Assembly (NCBI RefSeq): GCF_022637395.1
Contig: NZ_CP093337.1
Span: forward strand, 2,402,001 to 2,466,000
Reading direction: 5' to 3'
Length of the DNA stretch: 64,000 bases
Source of the DNA: Shinella sp. H4-D48
GTDB taxonomy: Bacteria; Pseudomonadota; Alphaproteobacteria; Rhizobiales; Rhizobiaceae
A program made the translations under genes and the position numbers. The notes under the pieces were generated by a model. The model was not told the origin of the DNA, ran no database searches, and saw nothing but the letters and a program-made list of their open reading frames with translations. Within the stretch, counting starts at the first letter, position 1; every line of letters starts with the position of its first letter. Below, in pieces: positions 63,549 through 64,000 of this stretch.

Positions 63549-64000
63549 ATGAAGATCGACAGCAATTCGCTTTCCGCCTATGCGCTCGCCCGCCAGCAGC
63601 GCGCCCCCTCCGGCGACGCCGGCATTCCGCCCGGCTTGAGCAACGGGAACGGCAATGGGGGACGCAACATCCCGACCGTCGAAACGTCCGCCTCCTCCAT
63701 GCCCTCCGGCCTCGCCAACGCCCTTTGGCTGAACGCGTCCAAGCAGGACAAGCTGCAAGAGGAAAGCGAGAAAGTGCTGACGGAATTCCTCGATCTATCG
63801 AAGATGACGGCGATCGAGCGCCTGCGCAAGGAACTGCTCGAGGAGATGGGCCTGACCGAGGACAGCCTCGCCCAGCTGCCGCCGGAAGAACGATCGGCAA
63901 TCAACGAGCAGATCCGCCAGGCCATCAAGCAACGCCTCGGGGTCGACGAGACGGCACAGGCCGGCGCAGCGGACGGGCAAGCCGCCGCCGGCACGAAGGA
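63549..64000 (+). CDS. Unknown protein cut by the right window edge
   Basis: About 150 codons from ATG 63549, open to the end of the window. It begins MKIDSNSLSAYALARQQRAP, has a Gly/Asn-rich segment (GLSNGNGNGGRN) and then a charged helical region (KLQEESEKVLTEFLDLSKMT and AIERLRKELLEEMGLTEDSL). The lack of a signal and the coiled-coil-like pattern suggest a cytoplasmic protein. I do not recognise the family. Its upstream gap of 67 bases contains no terminator after the ABC gene. Confidence 0.6.
   Translation, partial: MKIDSNSLSAYALARQQRAPSGDAGIPPGLSNGNGNGGRNIPTVETSASSMPSGLANALWLNASKQDKLQEESEKVLTEFLDLSKMTAIERLRKELLEEMGLTEDSLAQLPPEERSAINEQIRQAIKQRLGVDETAQAGAADGQAAAGTK

Overview
The window is chromosomal DNA of a high-GC alphaproteobacterium. 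It is almost certainly from the Rhizobiaceae or a close relative (a Rhizobium, Sinorhizobium/Ensifer, Agrobacterium or Shinella-type genome). The signs are a cycHJKL cytochrome c maturation operon followed by degP and close to feuN-feuP-feuQ, a Ros/MucR zinc-finger regulator, a seven-gene Pha (Mrp) antiporter operon, a ChoX-like choline-binding protein, rhizobial small domains of unknown function (DUF5330, DUF6456, DUF1491, DUF2336, DUF930), and a gene transfer agent (GTA) cluster in the Rhodobacter capsulatus gene order. No rRNA, tRNA, CRISPR array, transposase or integrase was recognised.

Layout. 1-10.5 kb (minus strand): an OmpR-type two-component pair whose kinase is cut by the window edge, the periplasmic protease DegP, the cytochrome c maturation genes cycL-cycK-cycJ-cycH (ccmH, F, E, I), a lipoprotein, and feuQ, feuP, feuN. 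10.5-26.2 kb (minus strand): a complete-looking GTA cluster running from a possible g1 counterpart through large terminase, portal, protease, capsid, connectors, tail tube, chaperones, tape measure and baseplate to the giant g15 protein. It also contains a GH19 endolysin-like gene and a holin-like gene, so it may carry its own lysis functions. 26.4-34.8 kb: a YcgN-type cysteine-cluster protein, a class A penicillin-binding protein with a DUF1214/DUF1254 pair, several small genes, a DUF4260 remnant, DUF2336 and DUF1491 proteins, and a soluble chemoreceptor. 34.9-40.5 kb: a peptidoglycan-binding membrane protein, a DivJ/PleC-type histidine kinase, DUF5330, SufE, a DUF6456 protein overlapping a DnaA-domain-IV protein, and MucR. 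41-46.8 kb (minus strand): phaABCDEFG. 47-64 kb is a mosaic of single genes: MsrB, a GNAT acetyltransferase, a hemolysin-III-like membrane protein, a short DksA-type zinc protein, a Tat-exported VOC protein, an AI-2E transporter, oligopeptidase B, a ChoX-like binding protein coupled to an alpha/beta hydrolase and divergent from BetI, SelO, membrane glucose dehydrogenase, an ABC half-transporter, and one gene cut by the right edge.

How the parts fit. The left block is an envelope and periplasm module: haem delivery to c-type cytochromes, protein quality control and two sensor pairs. The GTA block is a domesticated phage-particle operon with no integrase, repressor or replication genes. Its most unusual features are the embedded lysis candidates, a palindromic repeat translated in frame inside the large terminase, and a leader with a promoter-like motif upstream of a terminator-like hairpin. 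These are the best candidates for something undescribed. Everything here was read by eye: start codons rest on Shine-Dalgarno spacing and overlaps, and family names on remembered motifs, with no database search.
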